A DNA stretch of 64,000 nt, from NCBI RefSeq assembly GCF_963681195.1, contig NZ_OY808997.1, forward strand, positions 2,790,001-2,854,000. The letters are read 5' to 3'. The DNA comes from Vibrio sp. 16 (GTDB taxonomy: Bacteria > Pseudomonadota > Gammaproteobacteria > Enterobacterales > Vibrionaceae). The first letter of the stretch is position 1. Each line of letters opens with the position of its first letter. The position numbers and the translations under genes were made by a program. Positions 11,862-21,670 of the stretch are shown piece by piece. The notes beneath the pieces are model-generated. The model was not told where the DNA came from. It worked only from the letters and a program-made list of their open reading frames with translations, and did not search any database.

Positions 11862-12365
11862 ATGGCTAAAGAACAACAAGTTCAAGCGAATGATTTGCAA
11901 GAAAAGCTAATCGCAGTTAACCGTGTATCTAAGACGGTTAAAGGTGGTCGAATCATGAGCTTCACTGCACTAACAGTTGTTGGTGACGGTAACGGTCGTG
12001 TAGGTTTCGGTTACGGCAAAGCTCGTGAAGTACCTGCAGCGATTCAAAAAGCAATGGAAAAAGCGCGTCGTAACATGACTACGATCGCTCTAAACGAAGG
12101 CACTCTTCACCACCCAGTGAAAGGTCGCCACTCGGGCTCTAAAGTTTACATGCAGCCTGCAGCAGAAGGTACGGGTGTTATCGCAGGTGGTGCGATGCGT
12201 GCAGTACTAGAAGTTGCTGGTGTACACAACGTACTATCTAAAGCATACGGTTCTACGAACCCTATCAACATCGTTCGTGCAACGATCGATGCACTAGGTA
12301 GCATGAAGTCGCCAGAAATGGTTGCTGCTAAACGTGGTCTAACTGTTGAATCTATTTCGGAGTAA
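11862..12365 (+). CDS. rpsE: 30S ribosomal protein S5
   Basis: S5 lines the mRNA entry and contributes to decoding accuracy. The 167-aa product has the N-terminal double-stranded RNA-binding-like domain ([14 protein letters not shown]) and [18 protein letters not shown], the loop where spectinomycin resistance arises in other species. Confidence 0.97.
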   Translation: MAKEQQVQANDLQEKLIAVNRVSKTVKGGRIMSFTALTVVGDGNGRVGFGYGKAREVPAAIQKAMEKARRNMTTIALNEGTLHHPVKGRHSGSKVYMQPAAEGTGVIAGGAMRAVLEVAGVHNVLSKAYGSTNPINIVRATIDALGSMKSPEMVAAKRGLTVESISE

Positions 12366-12372
12366 GAACACC

Positions 12373-12549
12373 ATGGCAACTATTAAAGTAACTCAAACTA
12401 AAAGCTCAATTGGTCGTCTACCTAAGCACAAAGCGTGTCTTAAAGGTCTAGGCCTTCGTAAAATCAACCACACAGTAGAACTTGAAGATACTCCGTGCGT
12501 ACGCGGTATGATCAACAAGGTATACTACATGGTTAAAGTTGAGGAGTAA
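12373..12549 (+). CDS. rpmD: 50S ribosomal protein L30
   Basis: The 58-aa product starts [20 protein letters not shown]. The frame is open from 12346, inside rpsE. The ATG at 12373, 8 bp after the rpsE stop and behind CGGAG, gives the family length. Confidence 0.96.
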   Translation: MATIKVTQTKSSIGRLPKHKACLKGLGLRKINHTVELEDTPCVRGMINKVYYMVKVEE

Positions 12550-12554
12550 TCAGA

Positions 12555-12989
12555 ATGCGTTTGAATACTCTATCTCCAGCTGCTGGTGCTAAGACTACTG
12601 CTAAACGCGTAGGTCGTGGTATCGGTTCTGGCCTAGGTAAAACTGGTGGCCGTGGCCACAAAGGTCAAAAGTCACGTTCTGGTGGTTCAGTTCGTCCAGG
12701 TTTTGAAGGCGGTCAGATGCCTCTGAAACAACGTCTACCTAAATTCGGCTTCACTTCTCGTAAGAGCCTAGTGTCTGCTGAAGTTCGTCTAGCTGAGCTA
12801 GCGAAAGTAACAGGTGACGTAGTAGATCTAAACAGCCTTAAAGCTGCTAACGTTATCACTAAGAACATCGAATTCGTAAAAGTTGTTCTATCTGGTGAGA
12901 TCAACAAAGCAGTGACTGTTAAAGGTCTACGTGTGACTAAAGGCGCTAAAGCTGCAATCGAAGCTGCAGGCGGTAAAATCGAGGAATAA
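12555..12989 (+). CDS. rplO: 50S ribosomal protein L15
   Basis: Late-assembly 50S protein. The 144-aa product has the Gly-rich basic N-terminus ([20 protein letters not shown]) and [15 protein letters not shown]. It lies between rpmD and secY. Confidence 0.97.
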   Translation: MRLNTLSPAAGAKTTAKRVGRGIGSGLGKTGGRGHKGQKSRSGGSVRPGFEGGQMPLKQRLPKFGFTSRKSLVSAEVRLAELAKVTGDVVDLNSLKAANVITKNIEFVKVVLSGEINKAVTVKGLRVTKGAKAAIEAAGGKIEE

Positions 12990-13009
12990 TCTCGAGGAAC
13001 GAGGTACAG

Positions 13010-14344
13010 ATGGCTAAGAAACCAGGACAAGATTTTCGTAGTGCTCAGAGCGGCTTAAGTGAACTAAAGTCGCGCTTATTATTCGTAATTGGTGCACTTT
13101 TAGTATTCCGAGCCGGCTCATTTGTGCCGATTCCTGGTATTGACGCTGCTGTACTTGCCGATTTGTTCGAACAGCAAAAAGGTACCATCGTTGAAATGTT
13201 TAACATGTTCTCCGGTGGTGCTCTTGAGCGTGCATCTATATTAGCGTTGGGCATCATGCCGTATATTTCGGCATCTATTGTTGTCCAACTGCTAACTGTA
13301 GTTCATCCAGCGTTAGCTGAACTCAAAAAAGAGGGTGAAGCAGGCCGTCGTAAGATCAGCCAATATACACGCTACGGCACGCTTGTACTTGCAACATTCC
13401 AAGCTATTGGTATTGCAACAGGCTTACCAAACATGGTCGATAATCTGGTTGTTATCAACCAAACCATGTTTACGCTAATTGCTACCGTAAGTTTAGTAAC
13501 CGGCACCATGTTCCTAATGTGGTTAGGTGAACAAATTACAGAGCGTGGAATTGGTAACGGTATTTCGTTGCTAATTTTTGCAGGTATTGTTGCTGGATTG
13601 CCTTCGGCAATCGGTCAAACAATCGAGCAAGCGCGTCAAGGTGAATTGCATGTACTTCTTCTGCTGTTGATTGCTGTACTAGCATTCGCAGTTATTTACT
13701 TTGTTGTTTTCATGGAACGTGGTCAACGTCGTATCGTTGTTAACTACGCGAAGCGTCAACAAGGTCGCAAAGTATTTGCTGCGCAAAGCACTCACTTGCC
13801 ACTTAAAATTAATATGGCAGGTGTTATTCCGGCAATCTTCGCATCAAGCATTATCCTGTTCCCAGGAACACTGGCTCAGTGGTTTGGTCAGAACGGTGAG
13901 AGCAGCGCGTTCGGTTGGTTAACTGACGTGTCTTTGGCTCTTAGCCCAGGTCAACCTCTGTATGTAATGCTTTATGCAGCAGCGATTATTTTCTTCTGTT
14001 TCTTCTACACGGCGTTGGTATTCAACCCGCGTGAAACAGCAGATAACTTGAAGAAGTCTGGTGCATTCGTACCCGGTATCCGCCCAGGTGAGCAGACAGC
14101 TAAGTACATTGATAAAGTAATGACACGTCTAACCCTTGCTGGTGCACTGTACATTACCTTTATCTGTCTGATTCCAGAGTTTATGATGGTCGCGTGGAAC
14201 GTACGTTTCTACTTCGGCGGTACATCACTACTAATCGTAGTCGTTGTAATCATGGACTTTATGGCACAGGTACAGACTCATATGATGTCCCAACAGTATG
14301 ATTCTGTGTTGAAGAAAGCGAATCTGAAAGGTTACGGCCGTTAA
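13010..14344 (+). CDS. secY: Protein translocase subunit SecY
   Basis: The channel subunit of the SecYEG translocon, which passes unfolded proteins across or into the inner membrane. The 444-aa product has ten predicted membrane segments, the family motif [15 protein letters not shown] in the second, and the basic cytosolic loops used by SecA and ribosomes ([19 protein letters not shown]). It is encoded in the spc operon as in most bacteria. Codon usage is a little less biased than in the adjoining ribosomal genes. Confidence 0.97.
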
Positions 14345-14382
14345 CCCGGCGGTGGCTTCAGTTTCAATTACGGAGTTTAGCA

Positions 14383-14496
14383 ATGAAAGTTCGTGCTTCC
14401 GTTAAAAAAATCTGCCGTAACTGTAAAGTTATCAAGCGTAACGGTGTCGTTCGCGTGATTTGCAGTGAGCCAAAGCACAAGCAGCGCCAAGGCTAA
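14383..14496 (+). CDS. rpmJ: 50S ribosomal protein L36 (zinc-binding form)
   Basis: A 37-aa protein reading [15 protein letters not shown]... and ending EPKHKQRQG. The CxxC, a later Cys and a His form the zinc-ribbon ligands, so this is the zinc-dependent form. It lies 38 bp after secY behind CGGAG and closes the spc operon. Confidence 0.96.
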
Positions 14497-14513
14497 TCAG
14501 CAGAAATTTTTAC

Positions 14514-14542
14514 TTGAAATATAAGGTAGTGTCGAGTATATT
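14514..14542 (+). promoter_or_regulatory. alpha operon promoter
   Basis: A -35 TTGAAA (14514-14519), a 17-bp spacer and a -10 TATATT (14537-14542). It lies between rpmJ and rpsM and would give a leader of about 95 nt. Confidence 0.75.
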
Positions 14543-14549
14543 CCTCGGC

Positions 14550-14650
14550 CTACCTTTTGCGTGCAAAAGAAGTAGTATTCCGCAGCGTATCCATAACGGG
14601 CTTTGCTGCGGCTAATTCTTTTTAAGAAACACTAGGAGTGAATAATGGCC
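14550..14650 (+). promoter_or_regulatory. alpha operon leader, S4-binding pseudoknot
   Basis: The leader holds GCAGCG...AACGGGCTTTGCTGC followed by the rpsM ribosome-binding site. This resembles the E. coli alpha-operon leader, in which an ACGGGCTTT loop forms a pseudoknot bound by S4 to repress translation. The similarity is by eye; the pseudoknot was not computed. Confidence 0.65.
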
Positions 14651-15001
14651 CGTATAGCAGGCATTAACATTCCTGATCAAAAACATGCTGTGATTGCACT
14701 AACGTCAATCTACGGCATCGGTAAAACTCGCTCTCAAGCTATCCTAGCTGAAGTGGGTATTGCTGAAGATGTTAAGATCAGTGAACTAACTGAAGAGCAG
14801 ATCGATCAACTGCGTGATGGTGTAGCTAAGTACACTGTAGAAGGTGATCTACGTCGTGAAGTATCTATGAACATCAAGCGTCTTATGGACCTTGGCTGTT
14901 ACCGTGGTCTTCGTCATCGTCGCAGTCTACCACTACGTGGACAGCGTACTAAAACCAATGCTCGCACCCGTAAGGGTCCGCGTAAGCCGATCAAGAAATA
15001 A
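14645..15001 (+). CDS. rpsM: 30S ribosomal protein S13
   Basis: First gene of the alpha operon. S13 bridges to the 50S subunit and touches P-site tRNA. The 118-aa product starts [20 protein letters not shown] and has the basic tail [18 protein letters not shown]. Its start is the expected site of S4 translational control. Confidence 0.97.
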   Translation: MARIAGINIPDQKHAVIALTSIYGIGKTRSQAILAEVGIAEDVKISELTEEQIDQLRDGVAKYTVEGDLRREVSMNIKRLMDLGCYRGLRHRRSLPLRGQRTKTNARTRKGPRKPIKK

Positions 15002-15013
15002 TCGGGAAGGTAG

Positions 15014-15409
<396 letters not shown>

Positions 15410-15436
15410 CGTTTTTTAGATTACTGGAGAAAGATC

Positions 15437-16057
15437 ATGGCAAGATATTTGGGTCCTAAGCTGAAGCTTAGCCGTCGCGAAGGTACTGACTTATTCCTTA
15501 AGTCTGGTGTACGCGCGATCGATACCAAGTGTAAAATTGATAACGCACCAGGTGTACACGGCGCTCGTCGCGGTCGTCTATCTGAGTATGGCGTTCAGCT
15601 TCGTGAGAAGCAAAAAGTTCGTCGTATGTACGGCGTTCTAGAAAAACAATTCCGTAACTACTACAAAGAAGCAGCTCGCCTAAAAGGCAACACTGGTGAA
15701 AACCTACTTCAGCTTCTTGAAGGTCGTCTTGATAACGTAGTTTACCGCATGGGCTTTGGTGCAACTCGCGCAGAAGCACGTCAGCTAGTTAGCCACAAAG
15801 CTATCCTAGTTAACGGTAAAGTTGTAAACGTTCCTTCTTTCAAAGTTGCGGCTAACGACGTTGTTGCTATCCGCGAGAAAGCTCAAAAGCAATCTCGTAT
15901 CAAAGCGGCTCTAGAAGTTGCTGAACAACGCGAAAAACCAACTTGGATTGAAGTAGATGGTGGCAAGATGGAAGGTACGTTCAAGCGTCTGCCTGAGCGT
16001 TCAGATCTGTCTGCTGACATCAACGAACAACTGATCGTCGAGCTTTACTCTAAGTAA
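15437..16057 (+). CDS. rpsD: 30S ribosomal protein S4, alpha operon repressor
   Basis: Primary 16S-binding protein and translational repressor of the alpha operon. The 206-aa product has the S4 RNA-binding domain (about 95-160; [20 protein letters not shown]). TGGAG lies upstream. Confidence 0.97.
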   Translation: MARYLGPKLKLSRREGTDLFLKSGVRAIDTKCKIDNAPGVHGARRGRLSEYGVQLREKQKVRRMYGVLEKQFRNYYKEAARLKGNTGENLLQLLEGRLDNVVYRMGFGATRAEARQLVSHKAILVNGKVVNVPSFKVAANDVVAIREKAQKQSRIKAALEVAEQREKPTWIEVDGGKMEGTFKRLPERSDLSADINEQLIVELYSK

Positions 16058-16081
16058 GGTTTAAACTAAAGAGAGGACACA

Positions 16082-17074
16082 ATGCAGGGTTCTGTAACAG
16101 AATTTCTTAAGCCACGTCTTGTTGACATCGAACAAGTTAGCACGACACACGCAAAAGTAACTCTTGAGCCATTAGAGCGTGGTTTTGGCCATACTCTTGG
16201 TAATGCACTTCGCCGTATTCTTCTATCTTCTATGCCAGGTTGTGCTGTAACAGAAGTAGAAATTGAAGGCGTACTTCATGAGTACAGCACTAAAGAAGGC
16301 GTTCAGGAAGATATTCTTGAAATCCTACTTAACCTTAAAGGTTTGGCTGTGCGCGTTGCCGAAGGCAAAGATGAAGTATTCATTACGCTAAACAAATCAG
16401 GCTCGGGCCCTGTGGTTGCAGGTGACATCACCCATGATGGTGATGTAGAGATCGCTAACCCAGAACACGTTATTTGTCACCTAACGGATGACAACGCTGA
16501 GATCGCTATGCGTATCAAAGTTGAACGTGGTCGCGGTTACGTTCCAGCTTCAGCTCGTATCCATACTGAAGAAGATGAGCGTCCAATTGGTCGCCTACTG
16601 GTTGACGCTACGTACAGCCCAGTAGATAAGATTGCTTACTCTGTAGAAGCAGCTCGTGTAGAGCAGCGTACAGATTTAGACAAGCTTGTTATCGACATGG
16701 AAACGAACGGTACTCTTGACCCTGAGGAAGCTATCCGTCGCGCAGCTACTATTCTAGCTGAGCAATTGGATGCGTTCGTAGATCTTCGTGATGTACGTGT
16801 ACCTGAGGAGAAGGAAGAGAAGCCAGAATTCGATCCGATCCTACTGCGTCCTGTAGACGATCTTGAACTAACAGTTCGCTCTGCTAACTGTCTGAAAGCA
16901 GAAGCGATTCACTACATCGGTGATCTTGTACAGCGTACTGAGGTTGAGCTACTTAAAACGCCTAACCTTGGTAAAAAATCTCTTACTGAGATTAAAGACG
17001 TACTTGCATCACGTGGTCTGTCTCTGGGTATGCGCCTAGAAAACTGGCCACCAGCGTCTATCGCTGAAGATTAA
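16082..17074 (+). CDS. rpoA: RNA polymerase subunit alpha
   Basis: Alpha dimerises to begin polymerase assembly, and its C-terminal domain contacts UP elements and activators. The 330-aa product has the N-terminal assembly domain (about 1-235; [19 protein letters not shown]), an acidic linker ([13 protein letters not shown]) and the C-terminal domain with its DNA-binding helices ([28 protein letters not shown]). Confidence 0.98.
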   Translation: MQGSVTEFLKPRLVDIEQVSTTHAKVTLEPLERGFGHTLGNALRRILLSSMPGCAVTEVEIEGVLHEYSTKEGVQEDILEILLNLKGLAVRVAEGKDEVFITLNKSGSGPVVAGDITHDGDVEIANPEHVICHLTDDNAEIAMRIKVERGRGYVPASARIHTEEDERPIGRLLVDATYSPVDKIAYSVEAARVEQRTDLDKLVIDMETNGTLDPEEAIRRAATILAEQLDAFVDLRDVRVPEEKEEKPEFDPILLRPVDDLELTVRSANCLKAEAIHYIGDLVQRTEVELLKTPNLGKKSLTEIKDVLASRGLSLGMRLENWPPASIAED

Positions 17075-17100
17075 TCGATAATAGTTAGAAGGATTAGGTC

Positions 17101-17481
17101 ATGCGCCATCGTAAGAGTGGTCGTCAACTCAACCGCAACAGCTCACATCGTAAAGCGATGTTCAGCAATATGGCTAGCTCTCTAGTACGTCATGAAGTTA
17201 TCAAGACTACATTGCCAAAAGCAAAAGAGCTACGTCGCGTAGTTGAGCCTTTGATTACACTAGCTAAGACTGACAGTGTTGCTAACCGTCGTCTAGCGTT
17301 TGCACGTACTCGTGACAACGAAGTAGTTGCAAAACTATTTAACGAACTAGGTCCACGTTTTGCTGCTCGTCAGGGCGGTTACACTCGTATCCTAAAAGCT
17401 GGTTTCCGTGCTGGTGACAAAGCTCCAATGGCTTACATTGAGCTTGTAGATCGCCCAGCTGCTGAAGAAGCTGCTGAGTAA
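17101..17481 (+). CDS. rplQ: 50S ribosomal protein L17
   Basis: Last gene of the alpha operon. The 126-aa product starts [20 protein letters not shown], which is diagnostic, and ends in an Ala/Glu-rich tail. A strong terminator follows 18 bp later. Confidence 0.97.
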
Positions 17482-17499
17482 TCAGGTTCGTAAGAACGA

Positions 17500-17527
17500 A
17501 AAAGCCGAGCGTCAGCTCGGCTTTTTT
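17500..17527 (+). terminator. alpha operon terminator
   Basis: The stem AAGCCGAGC/GCTCGGCTT with a short loop and a T6 run follows rplQ. Confidence 0.9.
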
Positions 17528-17575
17528 GCGTTTGGGTGATAATCAACGCTTGATAAAAAGTGTCGAGAATCGGAT

Positions 17576-18070
17576 TTACTTCCAGATTGCCCCTAGGTTG
17601 TCGAGTAAGCTAGAGCTTGCCCCTTGACTTTGCAGAGCGCTTAGAATGATTGGCGTAAAGGTAGAGATCAGTGAAGGATCCATCCCTAAAGCTGAAAATG
17701 CACTTTTTACTGTTTCGTTGTTTGCAATCATGGCCGTGAGACCGCTTGATTGTAGTGAATCAAAACCTGGAACAAGACCTGCCAGCTCACTTTTCTCCGA
17801 GCTACCCAATGAGTTTTGCGCGAGTGCGAGTAAAGAGCCCATACCACCGATAGCTTGTTCCGATGATACCTTAGCGCTGCTCTGGATTGCTGACACTAAA
17901 TCTGTATCTGCTGCTCCTTGCTTGGACCAAGTTTGCACTGCTCCCATCAATGCGGCACTGGCAAGTTCACTGTAGCCACTGTTGCTTTTCGTTTGGTCTG
18001 TCTTTGATGTCGTTTGGCAGCCCATAAGAGCGAGGCTTGCCAAAGCGGCTATTGCGATTTTCTTATTCAT
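17576..18070 (-). CDS. DUF2780-like outer-membrane lipoprotein
   Basis: A 164-aa protein with a lipoprotein signal peptide: basic MNKK, a hydrophobic stretch and the lipobox LMGC, with Cys18 as the lipidation site. The residue after Cys is Gln, so sorting to the outer membrane is expected. The remainder is Ala/Ser/Leu-rich, predicted helical, and resembles by eye the DUF2780 (VcgC/VcgE) group found in vibrios. No function is known. An AGGAG lies before the start. It converges with rplQ, the two being separated by the rplQ terminator. Confidence 0.8.
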   Translation of the reverse strand: MNKKIAIAALASLALMGCQTTSKTDQTKSNSGYSELASAALMGAVQTWSKQGAADTDLVSAIQSSAKVSSEQAIGGMGSLLALAQNSLGSSEKSELAGLVPGFDSLQSSGLTAMIANNETVKSAFSALGMDPSLISTFTPIILSALQSQGASSSLLDNLGAIWK

Positions 18071-18130
18071 AACTTCTCCTTATTCAATACAACCGAACGC
18101 AGCGGTTCGGTTTGTGGTTCAGTATTATTC

Positions 18131-18161
18131 AAAAAAAACGGCGACACAATGTGCCGCCGTT
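18131..18161 (-). terminator. Terminator after fklB
   Basis: Read on the minus strand, the stem AACGGCGGCAC/GTGTCGCCGTT is followed by eight T. It lies 24 bp after the fklB stop. Confidence 0.85.
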
Positions 18162-18184
18162 ATTAGATAAGCTAAAAATCCGAA

Positions 18185-18805
18185 TTATAGGATATCTAGT
18201 AGCTCAACTTCGAATACTAGAGCCGCGAATGGAGGGATTGCTGCACCAGCGCCACGCTCACCGTATGCTAGATCTTGTGGGATGTATAGTTTCCACTTAG
18301 AACCAACAGGCATTAGTTGAAGAGCTTCAACCCAGCCTTTGATTACGCCAGTTACTGGGAACTCAGCAGGTTGACCACGAGAAACAGAGCTGTCGAATAC
18401 AGTGCCGTCTGTTAGTTCACCGTGGTAGTGTACGCGAACTTGCTTATCAGACGTTGGGATCTCACCAGTACCTTCAGTAAGGATTTCGTACTGTAGACCT
18501 GACTCTAGAACCGTTACTTCTGGGCGCAGAGCGTTGTCTTTTAGGAACGCTTCACCGTCAGCAGCTGCTGCTTTTGCCGCTTCTTGACGAGCTGCTTCAG
18601 CGCGTTGATGTAGTTCTTGAAGTGCACCGTTGATCTCATCAATTTCGATAGCTGGCATGTCACCCACTAGTGCTGTAGCGATACCTGCAGCGATTGCATC
18701 AACGTTAAGACCTTCAAGACCAGAACCTGCTAGTTGCTGACCCATCTGTAGACCGATACCGTAGCTTGCTTTTTGCTCTACAGTCTCAAATTTTACTTCA
18801 GACAT
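18185..18805 (-). CDS. fklB: FKBP-type peptidyl-prolyl cis-trans isomerase FklB
   Basis: Speeds proline isomerisation during folding. The 206-aa product has an N-terminal helical dimerisation domain (about 1-90, with an Ala-rich helix) and a C-terminal FKBP domain (about 100-206) with [18 protein letters not shown] and [16 protein letters not shown]. The frame extends upstream to 18928, but the start [12 protein letters not shown] at 18805 matches the family. There is no signal peptide, so it is cytoplasmic. It is divergent from the YtfB-like gene, as in E. coli. Confidence 0.93.
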   Translation of the reverse strand: MSEVKFETVEQKASYGIGLQMGQQLAGSGLEGLNVDAIAAGIATALVGDMPAIEIDEINGALQELHQRAEAARQEAAKAAAADGEAFLKDNALRPEVTVLESGLQYEILTEGTGEIPTSDKQVRVHYHGELTDGTVFDSSVSRGQPAEFPVTGVIKGWVEALQLMPVGSKWKLYIPQDLAYGERGAGAAIPPFAALVFEVELLDIL

Positions 18806-19040
18806 AGTGTCTCTCTTTGTATGGTTTGTGTTAAAGGGGTTAGGATACCAGGTATAGCGGTATGATGAAATGTTCCCCTTGAGATACTCTTCCTCCAGAG
18901 AGAATGTGCGATTTAGATCGACTTTCATTCAATGCACTGCAAAATTTGACTTGTTGATAACTCAGAAGAGTGAAATTTCCTATACTCATGTGCGCTTGGT
19001 TTTTATACTTGGAATGAAGCCCGCTTGGAGATGTGACGCG

Positions 19041-19604
19041 ATGAATCGCAGAAAGAAAAAGAAACAACCCTCTGTGAATTATATTGAGCTAATGAAGCAA
19101 AAATGGTCATCGATAGATGGGCAGGCGATGAAAGACAAAGTAGCGGCGAGCTGGGCCCTGTTACCCAAGTTGCACCAACGCGCGCTTATGGTTCTTTTAC
19201 CAATCGTATTACTCTTAATTCTGATACCGTTCCCTGAATCTCAGTCTGAAGTTACGCAGGGAGAACCTCAACGAGTTGAGATAGACATCAATACAACGGG
19301 TCTGAGTGAGCAGAAGAATGCTCGTCAACAGCAACTTGCTTCTAGCGATTGGAAAGAATACCAAGTGAAAAGTGGCGACACATTGGCTCAGGTTTTTCGG
19401 AGTAACAATTTAGCCATGTCTGATCTCAATGCATTGGTGAAAGTGGAAGGTTCGGATAAGCCACTCAGTTACATCAAGCAAGGGCAGCTCGTGCGCTTTA
19501 AGTTGACGGAAGAAGGGCAATTAGACATCCTCCAACTGGAGAAAAAAGATCAGTCGGTGATGTTTTTCCGCCTCTCTGATGGAGGCTTTGGACGCAGTAA
19601 ATAA
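19041..19604 (+). CDS. OapA/YtfB-like inner-membrane protein with LysM-like domain
   Basis: A 187-aa product with a basic N-terminus (MNRRKKKKQ), one membrane segment (about 48-65; LMVLLPIVLLLILIPF) and a C-terminal OapA LysM-like domain beginning WKEYQVKSGDTLAQVFRSNN (about 108-185). Family members (Haemophilus OapA, E. coli YtfB) are linked to the cell surface and to division-site glycan binding. Its place next to fklB mirrors ytfB in E. coli. The start is uncertain: an in-frame ATG at 19014 is also possible. The role is inferred from the family. Confidence 0.8.
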   Translation: MNRRKKKKQPSVNYIELMKQKWSSIDGQAMKDKVAASWALLPKLHQRALMVLLPIVLLLILIPFPESQSEVTQGEPQRVEIDINTTGLSEQKNARQQQLASSDWKEYQVKSGDTLAQVFRSNNLAMSDLNALVKVEGSDKPLSYIKQGQLVRFKLTEEGQLDILQLEKKDQSVMFFRLSDGGFGRSK

Positions 19605-19609
19605 GGCAA

Positions 19610-20467
19610 TTATGCTCCTTTTGCCGCTGGCCTGAATCTGAGAGACCTCCAAGGGATCAGCGGCACAACGATCATCAATATTCCGACTAGGGTTAACCAA
19701 TCGGGTACTTCCGAAAACCACACCACACCGAACAAAGTCACAAATACCAATCCTGAGTTTTCTGCTATCGCAATATTGCCCGCCGGCGCTCGTTTGTAGG
19801 CTGCAACAGCCAGTCCATTGTAAGAGAGTATTAACCCTGCACTTGCCAATATTAGCAGCAAGGAAGTGTTGCTGATGGGTTGCCAGTAGATCGCGCAAAG
19901 AATGGCTGACATTGGTAGTGACAGCAATGATGTCCAATATAGTGTCGTGACGACTGTTTGCTCTTTTGGTAATCGCCTCGCGGTGATGTTGAACAACGCC
20001 AGCGTCATTGCGGTCCCAAGAGCAAAGAGCGCAGCCCAGTGAAATTCCGAGGGGCGCAACACGACCAATACTCCGACGAAACCGAATAAGCTTGCGAGAA
20101 TTTTCCCCAGAGATGGGGTCTCCTTTAGTAACATCACTGAAAGAGGCAGCATCAAAAGAGGCGCGGCGTAGAAAACCGCATTTGCGGTTGCAAGGGGGAG
20201 ATGAGTAATTGCGATGACCATACACCCACTGCCCATTAAGATTAAGTGGGCTCGCAGCAACTGAAGCTTCCAAGAGATAAGTGCTCTTTCTTTTTTAGGT
20301 TGGCGATGCCATAAAGGCCATATCAGTAGCAATGAAAATAGTTGACGAATAAAGACATACTGGAAGGTGGGGACGTCACCATCAAGCAGTTTTACGGCGA
20401 TATCAGACACTGAGGCTGCAAAGTTGCCCAGTACGAGTAACAAGATGGCAAGGTGATGCGCGGACAT
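19610..20467 (-). CDS. EamA (drug/metabolite transporter) family permease
   Basis: A 285-aa inner-membrane protein with about ten hydrophobic segments in two EamA repeats (roughly 5-135 and 145-280), the usual DMT layout. The substrate cannot be told; the family includes amino-acid and metabolite exporters. The stop of the upstream acetyltransferase gene directly abuts this start, so the two are one transcript. It converges with the YtfB-like gene. Confidence 0.85.
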   Translation of the reverse strand: MSAHHLAILLLVLGNFAASVSDIAVKLLDGDVPTFQYVFIRQLFSLLLIWPLWHRQPKKERALISWKLQLLRAHLILMGSGCMVIAITHLPLATANAVFYAAPLLMLPLSVMLLKETPSLGKILASLFGFVGVLVVLRPSEFHWAALFALGTAMTLALFNITARRLPKEQTVVTTLYWTSLLSLPMSAILCAIYWQPISNTSLLLILASAGLILSYNGLAVAAYKRAPAGNIAIAENSGLVFVTLFGVVWFSEVPDWLTLVGILMIVVPLIPWRSLRFRPAAKGA

Positions 20468-20923
20468 TTATTCCTTGCTCAATTTCATATCGATATGAGG
20501 AATGTCGTCTTCCAAATACATGGGAGACGTTTGAACAAATCCATGTTTCTCGTAAAACTTAGCTAAGTGCTCTTGGGCGCCAATCTCAATAGACTGCTCT
20601 GGCCACAGTTGTTGGCAGGCGGAAAGTGCTTGCTGCAACAATTGATGGCCAAGCCCACTTCCTCGCTCATTTTCTTTCGTTGCGACACGACCAATACTCG
20701 CGGATGGGTAACTGATTCCGGGAGGGAGCAATCGAGCGCACGCAACTAACTGGTCTTCGCGGTAGCCCAATAGATGATGTACACCCCTTTGATGATCTTT
20801 GTCGTCTAGTTCAGGGTAAGGGCATGTTTGTTCAACGACAAACACGTCAACGCGTAGCTTGAGTAGTTGATAAAGCTGAGTGGTTGAAAGCTGTTCAAAA
20901 GTGAGTTGTTGCCAGGTAATCAT
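20468..20923 (-). CDS. GNAT-family N-acetyltransferase (ElaA-like)
   Basis: A 151-aa protein with the GNAT acetyl-CoA signature (IGRVATKENERGSGLGHQLL) and the ElaA-type N-terminus MITWQQLTFEQLSTTQLYQL. I chose the ATG at 20923 over the one at 20953 because it matches ElaA proteins. The acceptor is unknown. It lies immediately upstream of the EamA gene. Confidence 0.87.
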   Translation of the reverse strand: MITWQQLTFEQLSTTQLYQLLKLRVDVFVVEQTCPYPELDDKDHQRGVHHLLGYREDQLVACARLLPPGISYPSASIGRVATKENERGSGLGHQLLQQALSACQQLWPEQSIEIGAQEHLAKFYEKHGFVQTSPMYLEDDIPHIDMKLSKE

Positions 20924-20995
20924 AGTTGTCCTTTTCACTAAGTGCTGAATCATGACGACACTAACGGTCTTGCTTTATTGCGGCATTAACCATTG

Positions 20996-21559
20996 TTAAT
21001 TTTGCATACGTTTTTTAATGCGGCTGAGGCTAATGGGCGTAATACCTAAGTATGCAGCCACTTGGTAGTCGTTAAGGCGCTCATGCAAGTTTGGAAAGTG
21101 CTCACAGAACAGGGCATAACGGTCTTCAGGCGAATAGAGCAACATAAATCGCTCTTTGTTTTCCTTATGCATGAGTTGCGTTTCGAGCAATTTGAGATAG
21201 ATACCGTGTTTTTGCTCTCGCCAATTTCGCAATGTCTCTATCGGTAGTGAAACGAGGGAGCAAGGTGTCAGAGATTCGAGCAGGTAAGACGAAGGCTGCT
21301 GTTTGATTAGGCCCTCGAATCCAATGATCCAGTCGTTTTCCCAGTAAAACTCTTTGCTGAACTCTTTGCCTTTCTCTGTGAGATAGGCGGAGTGGCAAAT
21401 ACCCTCTAGCAAAAAGTAAATCTCCTGAGCCACTTCTCCTTGATGGAGCAGAATGTGGCGTGTTGGTAGTTCTATCCATTTTGCAGACTGGCACAGCTGC
21501 TCTGTTTCGTCTGTGTTAAAGCCATGAGAGATGAGTTGCTGTTTAAAAACGTCGATCAT
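20996..21559 (-). CDS. Crp/Fnr-family transcriptional regulator
   Basis: A 187-aa protein with an N-terminal cyclic-nucleotide-binding-like beta roll (about 25-115; ILLHQGEVAQEIYFLLEG) and a C-terminal helix-turn-helix (YQVAAYLGITPISLSRIKKRM). It lacks the Fnr cysteines, and a clear cAMP-binding Arg/Ser pair is not evident, so the signal is unknown. It lies upstream of the acetyltransferase and transporter genes and could control them. Confidence 0.83.
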   Translation of the reverse strand: MIDVFKQQLISHGFNTDETEQLCQSAKWIELPTRHILLHQGEVAQEIYFLLEGICHSAYLTEKGKEFSKEFYWENDWIIGFEGLIKQQPSSYLLESLTPCSLVSLPIETLRNWREQKHGIYLKLLETQLMHKENKERFMLLYSPEDRYALFCEHFPNLHERLNDYQVAAYLGITPISLSRIKKRMQN

Positions 21560-21624
21560 AGAACTGGGTATAGGTGGTTAACAGTGTCAAAGAGTGTAAC
21601 TGATTTCACGAAAATGCCGAGCAA

Positions 21625-21652
21625 CAAAAAAGCCGCGAACTTGGTCGCGGCT
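21625..21652 (-). terminator. Terminator after cpdB
   Basis: Read on the minus strand, the stem AGCCGCGAC/GTTCGCGGCT is followed by T6. It is 19 bp after the cpdB stop. Confidence 0.88.
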
Positions 21653-21670
21653 AGAATTGTGATAACTGAG

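Noticed and set aside
18870..19040. Long N-terminal extension of the YtfB-like protein
   Set aside because: It overlaps the fklB promoter side, has no ribosome-binding site at 18870, and would place about 57 unrelated residues before the family-like start.
19521..20273. 250-aa minus-strand frame overlapping the EamA gene
   Set aside because: It lies in another frame of the well-supported transporter gene, and its product lacks membrane segments or any motif.
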